From the NCBI GenBank assembly GCA_021927905.1, contig BLLK01000020.1, positions 992,001 through 1,056,000 of the forward strand: a stretch of DNA of 64,000 nt. Reading direction: 5' to 3'. Positions 42,638 through 52,373 of this stretch are shown here, one piece after another (the stretch's first letter is position 1; every line of letters begins with the position of its first letter). The notes beneath the pieces were generated by a model, which was given only the letters and a program-made list of their open reading frames with translations, was not told where the DNA came from and did not search any database. The position numbers and the translations under genes were made by a program. Source of the stretch: Chaetoceros tenuissimus. Its lineage: Eukaryota > Bacillariophyta > Thalassiosirophyceae > Chaetocerotales > Chaetocerotaceae.

Positions 42638-43154
42638 ATTATCCAGAGGTATTAAATGGAAACGAAGTGTTTCTTTTGCTAATTGTTGGGTCTATTCCAC
42701 AGCTGAACTACTGAAGAAAGTAATAGGCTATTTTTCGACGACTCCACAAAACTATCAGAAGAAAATGTACAAAATGCATGTTTTAACACAGATGATTATT
42801 ACACTAATAATTTTTATAAACTCCGTTCAATCAATAAAGGAAACTTTTTTTGTAAAGAGAGAAAAGATGACTTACACTACGTACTGTGTACTTGTATACT
42901 GTATGCTGTATGTTTTTTGTCGGTCCCGATTGGTTTCAAATTAGTATCAAATACACATAATTTAGCGACAGATATCCAACTTTTCGTCTGAAATATGTCT
43001 GAATGATGCACGCTTGATGCATCTAACGGATGGCCTGTTCTCGTTGGGCTGTTGGTGTCTTTTTACTTTTTTTGTTACTCATTTTGATACTGAATGACTA
43101 GATAGATCACTTCTAAGTTTGCATAAATTATCATAAGGAGCATCATTCTCAACA
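42638..43154. other. Intergenic
   Basis: 517 bases between two plus-strand genes. A frame overlapping the previous gene's end extends into it but has no family resemblance. Confidence 0.4.
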
Positions 43155-44684
43155 ATGGTGAGAAAAGGAAATACGCACATAGAGATTTGTGCGATTAGGG
43201 CGAAGAAGTCATCCAAATTTAGTTATAATGGCAAGAGAAAAAATGAAATGCCTTTTGTAGGGACAGAGATTTCCACAGAGGAATTCCGAGAAGATGAGCT
43301 TTCAGAATTTTCTGATATAGTCGATTTAAGAGATAGTGAAGAGAGTGAAGAGAGTGAAGAGAGTGAACCTGTTGTGATTGCGAAAAGTCCAAAGAAGATC
43401 GACCCTCCTGTCAAAGAACCAAAAATGGTCATAATTGAAAAAAGGAAACCAAGGCCAGCTTTGAAACAAAAGAAATTCTCCTTTTTATTTGGATCCAGAA
43501 GAGGTAAATCTATTCCCATGCGAAACTATGGCATGGATCAAAATTTGGAATGCAGCTATCCTAATTTTGGGGAACCATCAGATATGGAATTAAATCGTAA
43601 GTTGCCTAATACGACAAGTAGAAATGACATTGTAATTCAAGTTGAAGCGTCTACTGTCAGTTTCACAGATATCTTGGTGAGGAGAAATCTTTTCGCAGGT
43701 TCCGAAGAGCCATTCTTTCCTCAAACTGCCGGAGTAGATTGCGTTGGTACTATCTGCTATGCTGGAGATTTGGCTCAGAGACATCTCAAAGTAGGAGATA
43801 GAGTTTGTGCGCTGCATGAGTATTTAGGTGGAAATTCTCGATTTGTGAGTCTTCCCGCTCACAAAGTATATAATGTACCTGAATCAGTCGACGCTTCTGA
43901 AGCTGCTTGTATCGTACGCTCATATCTGGCGGCTATTCAAATACTTTATAGAGCAGGAGGAATGAGAAAGAAAGTGCAAAAGGACCACACAATTATTGTA
44001 ACTGGGGCAAATGGAGCAATTGGAAGAGCTGTTATTGAATTATCAAAAAGAAATGGTGCTATCGTTTACGCATCATGTAATGAAGATCATCGTGACTTTA
44101 TTTTAGATGACATTGGTGCAGACCATTGGTTAGATGAAGATCCATCAATGTGGCCACAAGGTCTCGTTGTTGATATTATTGTAGACACCGTTTGTTTCAA
44201 AGGAAATCCTCGCTATCTATCAAAGTTTCTTAAATGGCGTGGATTGAAGCTTGTCAATGTTGGAAAAGCTAAGGAACTTCGTAGAGCACTTTTGAAGCAG
44301 GTGTTGGAAGTTGAGAAGATGGAAGAAAATGATGAATTTGCTCAAGATGAGCCATTTGCAACAATCTGTGGGATGCAATTTATGTCCAAAAAGCCAACAA
44401 AGGAATCCATCTACAGCAAGAAATCATCTTGGATTAGCAATATATTCCAAAGGATTCCAAGCATATTCAGATCAAAGATTGTGGATTACAATTTGTTTGA
44501 ATCAATCGAAGAGAGGCCTGATTTGGTGGCAGATGATTTGTCTCTCCTCTTCCACCTTCTCGAGACAGATATTTTGAAACCGACGATTCAGTTAAAAGTC
44601 AGTCTAGATGAAATTCCAGAAGCGCACTACCTTTTAGAAACGGGGGGACTGCAAGGAACAATTGTATGCAATCCAAATTCATGA
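43155..44684 (+). CDS. MDR-superfamily NAD(P)H oxidoreductase (quinone-reductase-like)
   Basis: 509 residues, single exon. The first 150 residues are charged and disordered, with a perfect 9-base tandem repeat coding EESEESEES. The medium-chain dehydrogenase domain then runs to the end: IVIQVEASTVSFTDILVR, FFPQTAGVDCVGTICYAG, LKVGDRVCALHEYLGG, the cofactor-fold motif TIIVTGANGAIGRAVIEL (about 281-300) and VDIIVDTVCFKGNP, closing with ILKPTIQLKVSLDEIPEAHYLLETGGLQGTIV. The catalytic-zinc residues of true alcohol dehydrogenases are absent, so it belongs with the zinc-independent quinone-oxidoreductase-like branch. An insert of about 60 residues (about 380-440) interrupts the C-terminal region. 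Convergent with the ChaN-like gene, with 73 bases between them. Confidence 0.85.
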   Translation: MVRKGNTHIEICAIRAKKSSKFSYNGKRKNEMPFVGTEISTEEFREDELSEFSDIVDLRDSEESEESEESEPVVIAKSPKKIDPPVKEPKMVIIEKRKPRPALKQKKFSFLFGSRRGKSIPMRNYGMDQNLECSYPNFGEPSDMELNRKLPNTTSRNDIVIQVEASTVSFTDILVRRNLFAGSEEPFFPQTAGVDCVGTICYAGDLAQRHLKVGDRVCALHEYLGGNSRFVSLPAHKVYNVPESVDASEAACIVRSYLAAIQILYRAGGMRKKVQKDHTIIVTGANGAIGRAVIELSKRNGAIVYASCNEDHRDFILDDIGADHWLDEDPSMWPQGLVVDIIVDTVCFKGNPRYLSKFLKWRGLKLVNVGKAKELRRALLKQVLEVEKMEENDEFAQDEPFATICGMQFMSKKPTKESIYSKKSSWISNIFQRIPSIFRSKIVDYNLFESIEERPDLVADDLSLLFHLLETDILKPTIQLKVSLDEIPEAHYLLETGGLQGTIVCNPNS

Positions 44685-44757
44685 GCACAAACACAGGCAT
44701 AGAGAACAACACTTTTGCTTTTAACTTCAAATAATATCTACATTATAATGAAATGAT

Positions 44758-46008
44758 TTATGCGCTTACTACGATATAATCTGCCAAAGGAAGAACTCCA
44801 CCAGTACTTGAAGGCAAAGCCCTATCAGGTGATGATGGTAATATGCCATCCTTCAAATACCTTAGTTGCAGTGTCAATTGGTCTGGGAATTGGCTAGAGT
44901 AAGCATTCATATATGCATCAGCAGTTCCAGAAGGACGTGTGTCAATAAGGGTAGGATTCAGTAGGACAGACGTATTTATAGAGTCTCCAAAAGGCTTGTT
45001 TTCTTTTTGCTGGTAATTTTCAACTAGTCTTTGGTATCTACCGACTACACCTTTATTGAACTTCACGTGATCTGCGCCGATCAACCCAATCATAAGGCCA
45101 CCTTCGTTTTCTTTTGTCCACTGATAAGCGTTTCCAGCCATGCTCTCATCCCAAAGTATTCTACCACTTAAAAAGTTACGGAATGTCATATCTTCTTCCA
45201 ATTGTTGACCTGCTATTGTAGTTCTCAATATACCCATTTCTTTATGTAAATCATAGGATGGCTCAATGACATAGGCAGAATAAGCCTTGAATGCAGTTGA
45301 GCTCACAAAATTAGAGAATAAAGTTGGATTCTTGATGTATTTCTTCATAGTTGATATTGGCAGACCCTGCAATCCATCCACTTCCACTTTGGCAAGATCC
45401 TCACTATTCACATTCAAAGCAATCAATGGAATCTTGAGATCTCTAGCAAGTTGAAATACTGGTCGATAATTTTCATATGGCCAAGTCCAACGTGTTGACC
45501 ATTGACATTGCTCCAACATTTCTTCTTCTGTAATCTTTCCATCTACAAATGCATCGAGTACGGGTTGAAACTGTACTTGAATCTGTTCTAGACCAATTGA
45601 CATTTTCTGGTTATTGCCACGTTGCTTGTAAAGATTTTCAATGAAATATGCTTGTAGTAAATGGTCTTTTTGCGAATTATGATGCTCTCCCAGCCAAACT
45701 ACCCCACCCTGTTGTTTCTTTCTATTTTGGAATATAGATTGTTTGACAAACTTTTGGGCATCAATTTGTTTGATGGAAGGGGATAATTTTGCTGCATCTG
45801 GAATTACTTCATATGCAAGATAGCTGATATCTTGCTTATCAGTCGGAAGCTCTCCTTTTGCATTTGATATAGATGGAAATAAGGTTGAAGTGATTCCAAT
45901 GCTAATGGCTTCTTTTGTAAAGGCACGACGAGATTGTGGAATTTCAAAAGCATAACAGGAGCATGCTAGAGAAAGAAAACCACATGCTAAAATTTTACTG
46001 AGATGCAT
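44758..46008 (-). CDS. ChaN/Tiki-superfamily protein, probably thylakoid lumen
   Basis: 416 residues. The N-terminus has a signal peptide (LACGFLSLACSCYAFEIP, plastid-type Phe), then a twin-arginine element SRRAFTKEAISIGITSTLF and an AxA-like site near SNAKG, consistent with Tat import into the thylakoid lumen. The domain is DUF399/ChaN: VVWLGEHHNSQKDHLLQ (the family's GExHxxxxxH pattern), SIGLEQIQVQFQPVLD, WTWPYENYRPVFQLARDLKIPLIALN, and GLIGADHVKFNKGVVGRY. Bacterial ChaN binds haem, and plant homologues are plastid proteins. A haem-related or protease-like role is inferred only from the family. Confidence 0.87.
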   Translation of the reverse strand: MHLSKILACGFLSLACSCYAFEIPQSRRAFTKEAISIGITSTLFPSISNAKGELPTDKQDISYLAYEVIPDAAKLSPSIKQIDAQKFVKQSIFQNRKKQQGGVVWLGEHHNSQKDHLLQAYFIENLYKQRGNNQKMSIGLEQIQVQFQPVLDAFVDGKITEEEMLEQCQWSTRWTWPYENYRPVFQLARDLKIPLIALNVNSEDLAKVEVDGLQGLPISTMKKYIKNPTLFSNFVSSTAFKAYSAYVIEPSYDLHKEMGILRTTIAGQQLEEDMTFRNFLSGRILWDESMAGNAYQWTKENEGGLMIGLIGADHVKFNKGVVGRYQRLVENYQQKENKPFGDSINTSVLLNPTLIDTRPSGTADAYMNAYSSQFPDQLTLQLRYLKDGILPSSPDRALPSSTGGVLPLADYIVVSA

Positions 46009-46469
46009 GATGCAATATAGTTACTAGAGTGGAATAGATGTTTTGTACAAACACTGAGCACTGTAATCTTCAAGGCATACGAGTACTTGCTACTTGCACT
46101 GTTTCAATGAACATATTATGAATATGAAAAGATACGTGTATTTTTTCATAAAAAGAACAGTGTCAAAAATGAGTCAGTCATTGGCAAGATATGATGAATA
46201 GCCATTTGTAAGAATTGACTAGCCAATGAAATTTGGGCTCTCCTCTTCTTCTTCTTTCTTCTTTCCTCTGCCCCTGGCTTCTCTTCTTATGTTTTTTGCA
46301 TTAGATTCATTGTGTTTGCTTCGATTTATTTCAATTGCAATTGTAACAAAGAGTCTTTATAGACTACATTTGGCTCTCTCCCTTATTCCTTGCAAACAGT
46401 AACGGTAGAGTTGCGGTCACGAATCTCTTTTAACAAAGAAATAGGGAATAAAAGTCATCAACTTGTGTC
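46009..46469. other. Divergent promoter region
   Basis: 461 bases between divergent genes; contains a pyrimidine-rich stretch (ctcctcttcttcttctttcttctttcctc) near 46240-46270. No other structure was recognised. Confidence 0.45.
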
Positions 46470-49442
46470 ATGACTGTACCTAGTCCAAGTCCGCTTCTTG
46501 GTGATTCTGCACTTGGAAATACATCACCATTTGAGAACAGAAATGGAGGCACTGACCAGAATCATGAACCGGAAGCTGAAGCAGTCATCAAGTTTCTCAG
46601 AAAAAGAGGATTGGGTTCTGCAATCCTAGAACTTGAACGGCATCTACAAGATGAAAATAATTCCAAGAAATCTAAAGTAGGAACAGATGGAGATGTAGAG
46701 ATGAAAGATGGCGAGACAAAGGACCAAAATGCTGAAAATTTGAGGGAAATGAAAAGAATCGAAGCGCAGAATACTGATAAAGATACTCCACTTACTTACA
46801 CTACTGGTGGAGGTGTAGGATATGATTTAGATGCTGCACCTGCTGTTCTTACCTGGGCGAATGGTGCTATCCAAGATCAAGATGATTCTAGTGTCAAGAT
46901 TAAAAATGATAACAGGGGAAATTTGCAAGAACAGCTGAAAGATAAAATGGCTGAAACGGTAGAAAAAGCAAGGAAACAAACTGAAGCGAAACGTTATACA
47001 AATTCCTTTACAAAGCTTCAGACATGGGTTTTGTCTTTGCCAGATGAAGACCTATCTGTTGCAGGGCAATTCTCGAAAGAAACATCTGACGAGAGCAAAA
47101 AGACTGGTGAAAGCGACCTAGATGTGCTCATGAATAAGGCAAAAGCTAACTTGGATAGAGCTCAGGAAGAAAAGGAATCATCTACTCCAGAAGAATATCA
47201 TCCAAAAGCTCAAAATGCTGAGTATTTCTCTGCAAACTTTATTCCTGCCTTCATCAAACCAGAATTACTATCGGTTACATTTACTCTCTTCGTTCATACT
47301 TACTGTGATCTTCTTGAAAATGATATGGAGCATTCGGCTTCCACTCTGTTGCAAACCTATCGACATGTATATGAGCCTAGGTATCCCACTGAATTTCGCG
47401 ATTTAGATCGATGCTGTACGACAGTCGGTATAAAAAAACTGAATCAGATTGTTGTCACTGCAAATGAAGCCTTGGCAAAAGCAAAGTCAATCAAGAATAA
47501 ATATGACAAGCATAGATTAGGAATCTCAAAAAAAGCTGAGCCAAATGCTCAAACTATGGAAACTATTTCAAACCTGGAGAAAGATTACAACGAGATTGTA
47601 GAGACACATGCACTTCTTTTGAGAAAATTGAAGGATTACCCATTTCTGAAAAGGGTTAGATCGATCAAGTGGCTTCTGAACATTAGTTCCATTACCTTTG
47701 GTTATGTATTCAACTTTTTGAGAGATAGAGAGACTTTACTCCCAATGAGTATCGTGTTACAAAATAGATGTCATGTAGTTGTCGAGAAAAGAAACCCGTC
47801 GCCATTTATACCGGCGTGTATTCTGGAGGATATGATTTTACCAGGCTCTATCGATGGAAGTGATGATACAAAGAGTTCTAAGAAAGGACAGGCACAGTCA
47901 TTGCCTGATGTACGCTGGGCAGCTGCAGTCGATCCATCCGTGAGATCCAAAGAATTAGGGGAACTTGAGGATACAATATTGAAAGATGGAATAGGACTAC
48001 CCTTTCCTAAGTATTTTCTTGAAAAGGAGTATGAAACTCAAAAAGATTATGAAGATGATAAGAAAAATGTTGATTTTAATCGTGCATTATTAACTCATGG
48101 ATTCCGCCGTCTTGCTGCTTTGGAAGTAAAAGAAGACTTTCAGAATGGAAACAGATTGGTCGAATCCAAAACAAAAGAAGAGGCGAAAGATGGATTTGGC
48201 GATCCGCTGAAACCTTCTATCATGCTGTCAACACTGTGTTCATCATTTGAAGCTACAAAAATCGAGGATCCGAAGTCTCTCTTTGAAGAATCTGGAATTG
48301 AACTGACATGTGCTAAAATGTGTCCTCCCGATGGACGACGAGTCGCTGTTGGTTGTGACGATTCTGCCGTGAGGATATTCTCTATGGAGTCTTGGACCTC
48401 ATTAAACGGAACGGGTTCTGTAGATGACGGACTTGGTGCATCAAATAATGAGTCTGTCAAAGTGCTACTGGGGCATAAGAAAGGACTTCCTATTTTCGAC
48501 CTTGACTGGAACAAAGATGGAAGAACACTTTTGAGTGCTGGTGGTGATGGAACTATTCGTTTATGGGACACCAAGGCTATTGGTACAGTGGGCGACCTAG
48601 GAACATTGAAGGGGAAACAAAAGGTCCATTCAAGTGGAGCAAAGACCACAACTATAACTTCTACAATAGCAAATACAAGTGTACCTGGTGAAAAAACTGT
48701 CGAAGGCACCTCACAAGAGAATGGTTCATGCCTGGTCTGTTATCAAGGTCATGCACCATGCACTCCAGTTTGGTCTGTATCAATTGCTCCTTGCGGCTAC
48801 TATTTTGCATCAACTGGAGCTGATTCTACAGCACGTCTTTGGTGCACTGACAGGCCAACGCCTATCCGTGTTTTTACTGGTCACTATAATGATAATGTCA
48901 ATTGCACTTCATGGCATCCTAATTGCAACTACATTGTCACGGGGGGTGACGATAAAACTGTTCGAATGTGGGATGTACAGAGTGGAAATTGCGTTCGATT
49001 GCTAAGTGGATGTGCCGCCGGTGTCAACAAGGTGAAAGTGAGTCCTTCAGGTCAAATAATTGCAGGTGCTGACTACAATGGAGTTGTTCACATGTGGGAT
49101 ATTCGTAATGGTCGAAAGCTAAATGAATTCCGTCATACCTCCAAAATGTTCAAGAATAATTTTCAGATCCCTATTGTGGAGTCCTTGTCTTTTAGTCCGT
49201 GTGGTACTGCTCTAGCTACCGGAAGTGACGACTGCACTGTGCGAATTTGGGATGCACAGGGCTTGGGTAACCACGCTGCTAACCCTGAGTTTGTCTCTGT
49301 GCATGGACGAGAAAACTCAGTTGCTCAAGGGACAGTAACTGAACCTGCGAAAAGTTTCCGGGCTAACAAAACAAGTATACTTGACCTGCAATATACAAAG
49401 AGAAACTTGTTGCTGTCAGTCGGCAAATACTTTTCATCGTAA
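46470..49442 (+). CDS. TAF5: TFIID subunit TAF5 (WD40)
   Basis: General Pol II transcription factor scaffold, also used in SAGA-type complexes. Single exon, 990 residues. Order is standard: LisH near 30-60 (AEAVIKFLRKRGLGSAILELERHL), the TAF5 NTD2 helical domain from about 165 to 420 (SFTKLQTWVLSLPDE, NFIPAFIKPELLSVTFTLFVHTYCDLLEN, HASTLLQTYRHVYEP-like segment), then the WD40 propeller from about 610 to 985. Propeller blades are clear: DWNKDGRTLLSAGGDGTIRLWD, APCGYYFASTGADSTARLW, HPNCNYIVTGGDDKTVRMWD, SPCGTALATGSDDCTVRIWD. A coiled, charged insert precedes the propeller (about 480-600). NTD2 distinguishes it from other LisH-WD40 proteins. Confidence 0.95.
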   Translation: MTVPSPSPLLGDSALGNTSPFENRNGGTDQNHEPEAEAVIKFLRKRGLGSAILELERHLQDENNSKKSKVGTDGDVEMKDGETKDQNAENLREMKRIEAQNTDKDTPLTYTTGGGVGYDLDAAPAVLTWANGAIQDQDDSSVKIKNDNRGNLQEQLKDKMAETVEKARKQTEAKRYTNSFTKLQTWVLSLPDEDLSVAGQFSKETSDESKKTGESDLDVLMNKAKANLDRAQEEKESSTPEEYHPKAQNAEYFSANFIPAFIKPELLSVTFTLFVHTYCDLLENDMEHSASTLLQTYRHVYEPRYPTEFRDLDRCCTTVGIKKLNQIVVTANEALAKAKSIKNKYDKHRLGISKKAEPNAQTMETISNLEKDYNEIVETHALLLRKLKDYPFLKRVRSIKWLLNISSITFGYVFNFLRDRETLLPMSIVLQNRCHVVVEKRNPSPFIPACILEDMILPGSIDGSDDTKSSKKGQAQSLPDVRWAAAVDPSVRSKELGELEDTILKDGIGLPFPKYFLEKEYETQKDYEDDKKNVDFNRALLTHGFRRLAALEVKEDFQNGNRLVESKTKEEAKDGFGDPLKPSIMLSTLCSSFEATKIEDPKSLFEESGIELTCAKMCPPDGRRVAVGCDDSAVRIFSMESWTSLNGTGSVDDGLGASNNESVKVLLGHKKGLPIFDLDWNKDGRTLLSAGGDGTIRLWDTKAIGTVGDLGTLKGKQKVHSSGAKTTTITSTIANTSVPGEKTVEGTSQENGSCLVCYQGHAPCTPVWSVSIAPCGYYFASTGADSTARLWCTDRPTPIRVFTGHYNDNVNCTSWHPNCNYIVTGGDDKTVRMWDVQSGNCVRLLSGCAAGVNKVKVSPSGQIIAGADYNGVVHMWDIRNGRKLNEFRHTSKMFKNNFQIPIVESLSFSPCGTALATGSDDCTVRIWDAQGLGNHAANPEFVSVHGRENSVAQGTVTEPAKSFRANKTSILDLQYTKRNLLLSVGKYFSS

Positions 49443-49740
49443 ATCATTCATGTTTTCAATAATAATAAAGTAAAATGCAGTAAGGTAGATATTTCCAAAT
49501 TTGTAGGACCAACGTCCGTCCGTAAAAGGCACAATAAAAGGCAAATGGCATAAAACACGACATTTGCAATAATCAATAAAAAAGAATGTTACATATTCAT
49601 TACTTTTCATAACACCGATGTCTTGAAAGTTCATTACTTTCAACGTCATCTCTTGTCTATCACCAAAAGTGCATCGCATCCTCCTCCATTCCTAAAGTAT
49701 ATATTAAATGAGCTTAATAATAATTGACTCTATTCAATGC

Positions 49741-50385
49741 TTAAGCCGATGGCTTCTCAATTCTCTGACCATATTCATCCATGTATACCCATTCTCCAGT
49801 CTTTTCATCAATGAACTCTGTCCATTCCTCGTTCTGAGGGATAAGTCCCTCGTAAAGAGCTGGGTCATTATCAACCCATGCCTCCTTTCCGACAATATCG
49901 GTGATCTTCTCACCTTGAGCCTCAAGAACCTCCTCAACTTCAGCACCTGGCTTCAAGTCAAGGTGCTCAACCTCAACAATAAGAGGTGGCTCCTCGAACT
50001 GATGGAGTGGAGGTGGTGATGAAAGAGTCCACTCCAAAGAATCGGTAATAAGTGGAACAATTACGTTTTCTCCCTCAGTGCTTACGGACATGCAACGAAG
50101 TGCAGTCAATCTAGGAGCAACTATATTTTTCAAAGAAAACGTTAGAAGATGTATATAATACGTTTCAAAGTAGCATCACTATACAGTACATCTCGCACAC
50201 ATCAATTAGATCCAACAACACATGCAGAGACGTTATAAACCGCCGATAGGTGAAAATTCACCCCCGACATGAAATAGTTCAAAATATGCACACCCTCTCG
50301 TCCCAGCACATCAAAAATACTCACCAGCCTTTGTTGCCCTTGAAGCAAGAGGTCTAGCAGCAGTACGGATAGCAGAAGCAAACAT
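49741..50385 (-). CDS. Nuclear-encoded C-terminal fragment of cytochrome c oxidase subunit 1 (COX1-C)
   Basis: Exon 1 is 50325-50385 and exon 2 is 49741-50120, joined in phase 1 (GTGAGT donor, AATATAG acceptor) into 146 residues. Residues 1-30 are Arg/Ala/Ser-rich without acids (MFASAIRTAARPLASRATKA), a typical mitochondrial presequence. Residues 48-68 read DSLEWTLSSPPPLHQFEEPP, matching the hydrophilic C-terminal tail of COX1 after its last span (animal COX1: LEW...PPPYHTFEEP). There is no membrane span. The remaining 75 residues are acidic and not part of normal COX1 (EEWTEFIDEKTGEWVYMDEYGQRIE). Fission of COX1 with the tail moved to the nucleus is known in several protists. This gene fits that pattern; the mitochondrial partner is outside the window. 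Confidence 0.82.
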
Positions 50386-51315
50386 CTTGGTGAAAATTTG
50401 ACTAGTTGGTGGTTTTCCGATGTTTTCGTTGTGCTCTTGGTTCTGAATCCAATACCCAATGAAAGAGAAAGAAAGGGGTACAATAGAGAAAGAATCAAGA
50501 AATAAAATAACGTTTGATTACCCGTGCGAAAATTGATAACTTTTTGAACGTGATTCGATAAAATACTTGTAATGAGAATGTTAAAACTTAATTAATAGTA
50601 ATAGATATTCTTTTTATCATAAGACTTATTCAATTCCTTGCTGGAACCTTGCTGGAACAATATGAAAAAATTTAAGAAAAGCAAATCGCGTCTGAACGTT
50701 GACTCTGTTAGTCAGTCGGATTTAATCATTCACCAGTCTTTTATTGACGAAAGAGAAAACACGATAAATTTTGTTTGATAAAATCCACGCTACCAATTGG
50801 TACTTTGCTTTTCTCTTTCTGCAAGTTCTATATTATCAAGAATGTGCATCCATATAGAAACAATGGCAATACTATCTTCAGTCCGAGACTACATCTATAA
50901 ATTGACATCTTGCTGCATTCAGACCAAGAATCGTGACATTGCTAGCATTCAGAAAGGTCCAAATCTAAGACGTGCATTCACTAGAAGGAAACTGAAATGC
51001 TTTTCGGAAATAAATAAAGACCATATGTGCGTTGGGATCATGCATAGGGTTGATTCTCGAGGGTTTACATCAAGGCAACGAGTATCGTTTCATCCGTCTC
51101 TAGGAACAATCCACGAAGAAGATTTGTTTCACTTTAGAATGTTCTAATGCATTCAAACTAATGTAAATTTCAGCCGAATGGCATTTCCAAATACACGATA
51201 AGGATAATAAAAAGGAAACTATCTGTTAAAATTCTTGTATTCCCACAACATGAATCAATCGCCTACGATTGGCAAATATTAGAATAGCAATATTACGCTT
51301 TCAGGTTTTGAATGT
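50386..51315. other. Long intergenic region with one small ORF
   Basis: About 930 bases upstream of COX1-C and downstream of the FKBP gene. Apart from the doubtful frame at 50842-51147, it is AT-rich and featureless. Confidence 0.45.
50842..51147 (+). CDS. Doubtful small ORF, about 101 aa
   Basis: The first ATG in an otherwise open frame is at 50842, with an alternative at 50863. The product is basic with several Cys (SCCIQTKNRDIASIQKG, RAFTRRKLKCFSEINK) and ends VSFHPSLGTIHEEDLFHFRMF. No family resemblance. Its composition is not clearly non-coding, so it is listed at low confidence. Confidence 0.28.
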   Translation: MCIHIETMAILSSVRDYIYKLTSCCIQTKNRDIASIQKGPNLRRAFTRRKLKCFSEINKDHMCVGIMHRVDSRGFTSRQRVSFHPSLGTIHEEDLFHFRMF

Positions 51316-52064
51316 TTAATCATCTCCAATCAAGTCAATAAGCTCTTGTTCTCTTCCTGGCAAACTAACCATCTCAACTTCGAATTCAATGATTGCATCT
51401 CCTGGGATTCTTGGCTTTCCTGCAGATGCTGGTCTTCCCTTTGGTCCGAATGCCATGTTGTTCTAGAAGAAGAGAAAAATGTTAACTTTATCGTGATGCT
51501 GCATATATTTATTTATAGACAAGCTCGAATATTACTTACAGGTACAGTAATGATGAATCTATCTCCTACACGCATTGAAGGAAGAACTTCCTCAACTCCC
51601 TATTGATGAACAAAAAGTAATATATAAGAAACTAACGAAGAAAAACTATTCCCCCATCAAAAATCAATAAAAATTACCTTCAATAATCCACCTGATCCAA
51701 CACGGGTGTAGTAAGGCTCGGGAGTATCAAAAATATCATCAATCTTGTTTCCAGTCTGAACAACCTTTGCTTTGAATCTGATTCCAGCAAGTTCTCCAAC
51801 CTTTGGAGCTGGTCCATCTCCATTCTTAACGGCAACATAAGAGGTTCCACTTGGTAGCTTGACTTCTTCTCCTTCAGCGAATGCTGCAAGTGGGTTTGCG
51901 ATTCCACTGAATGCTGCTGCTCCTGCAACTCCAGCTACTTGCTTGAGGAAGTTGTCGCGAGATACTGCATTAAGAGCTGTGGTGGTGCGAGATGGGGTTG
52001 ATACAGTGAAAGCTTCTGTAGCTGCTAATGAAGCGAGAAGGCAGATAATTGAAGAGGAACGCAT
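51316..52064 (-). CDS. FKBP-type peptidyl-prolyl isomerase, thylakoid lumen
   Basis: Three exons: 51678-52064, 51540-51599 (60 nt) and 51316-51462, all in phase 0, giving 197 residues. The N-terminus is bipartite: signal peptide with ATEAFTVST (plastid-type Phe), then a hydrophobic thylakoid-transfer segment (VAGVAGAAAFSGIANPLAAFAEGEE) after SRDNFLKQ. The FKBP domain starts near 65: VKLPSGTSYVAVKNGDGPAPK, GELAGIRFKAKVVQTGNKI, VLPSMRVGDRFIITVP and IPGDAIIEFEVEMVSLPG. The small middle exon fills exactly the part of the domain that is otherwise missing. Several aromatic pocket residues of classical FKBP12 appear changed, so isomerase activity may be weak, as in many lumenal FKBPs. Confidence 0.9.
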
Positions 52065-52373
52065 ACTAGATATGAGCTATTATTAATATGTATATGTTAT
52101 GACAGTGCAATACACTTCGGAGTAGTGTATTGGAATAGATTGGATTGAGAAAAGCTTCGTTGTTGTGTGATGTGTTTTGTACGTATCCCTCGTATCTTCG
52201 AGGTGTCAGCGATCATGCGTTGGCACGCAAAGATATTTCAGCTATTGGACTAGCTAGATTCAAGAGATGAAATGACACGAGTTTGATGAGATCTTTTTTC
52301 TTTTCACTTTTCTTTGCTTTTCTCTCCATCACTATATGTTTACTTCACAAATAGAATCTGCTCCACTATCTGA
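52065..52373. other. Divergent promoter region
   Basis: 309 bases between the FKBP gene and the alpha/beta hydrolase gene. Contains a T/C-rich stretch near 52290-52330. Nothing else was seen. Confidence 0.45.

Noticed and set aside
42567-42944. 125-codon frame overlapping the end of the KVKF protein
   Set aside because: No homology seen, low-complexity hydrophobic C-terminus, and no splice path that improves the upstream gene.
48140-48709. 189-codon antisense frame inside TAF5
   Set aside because: Overlaps the WD40 start of a certain gene and has no independent resemblance.
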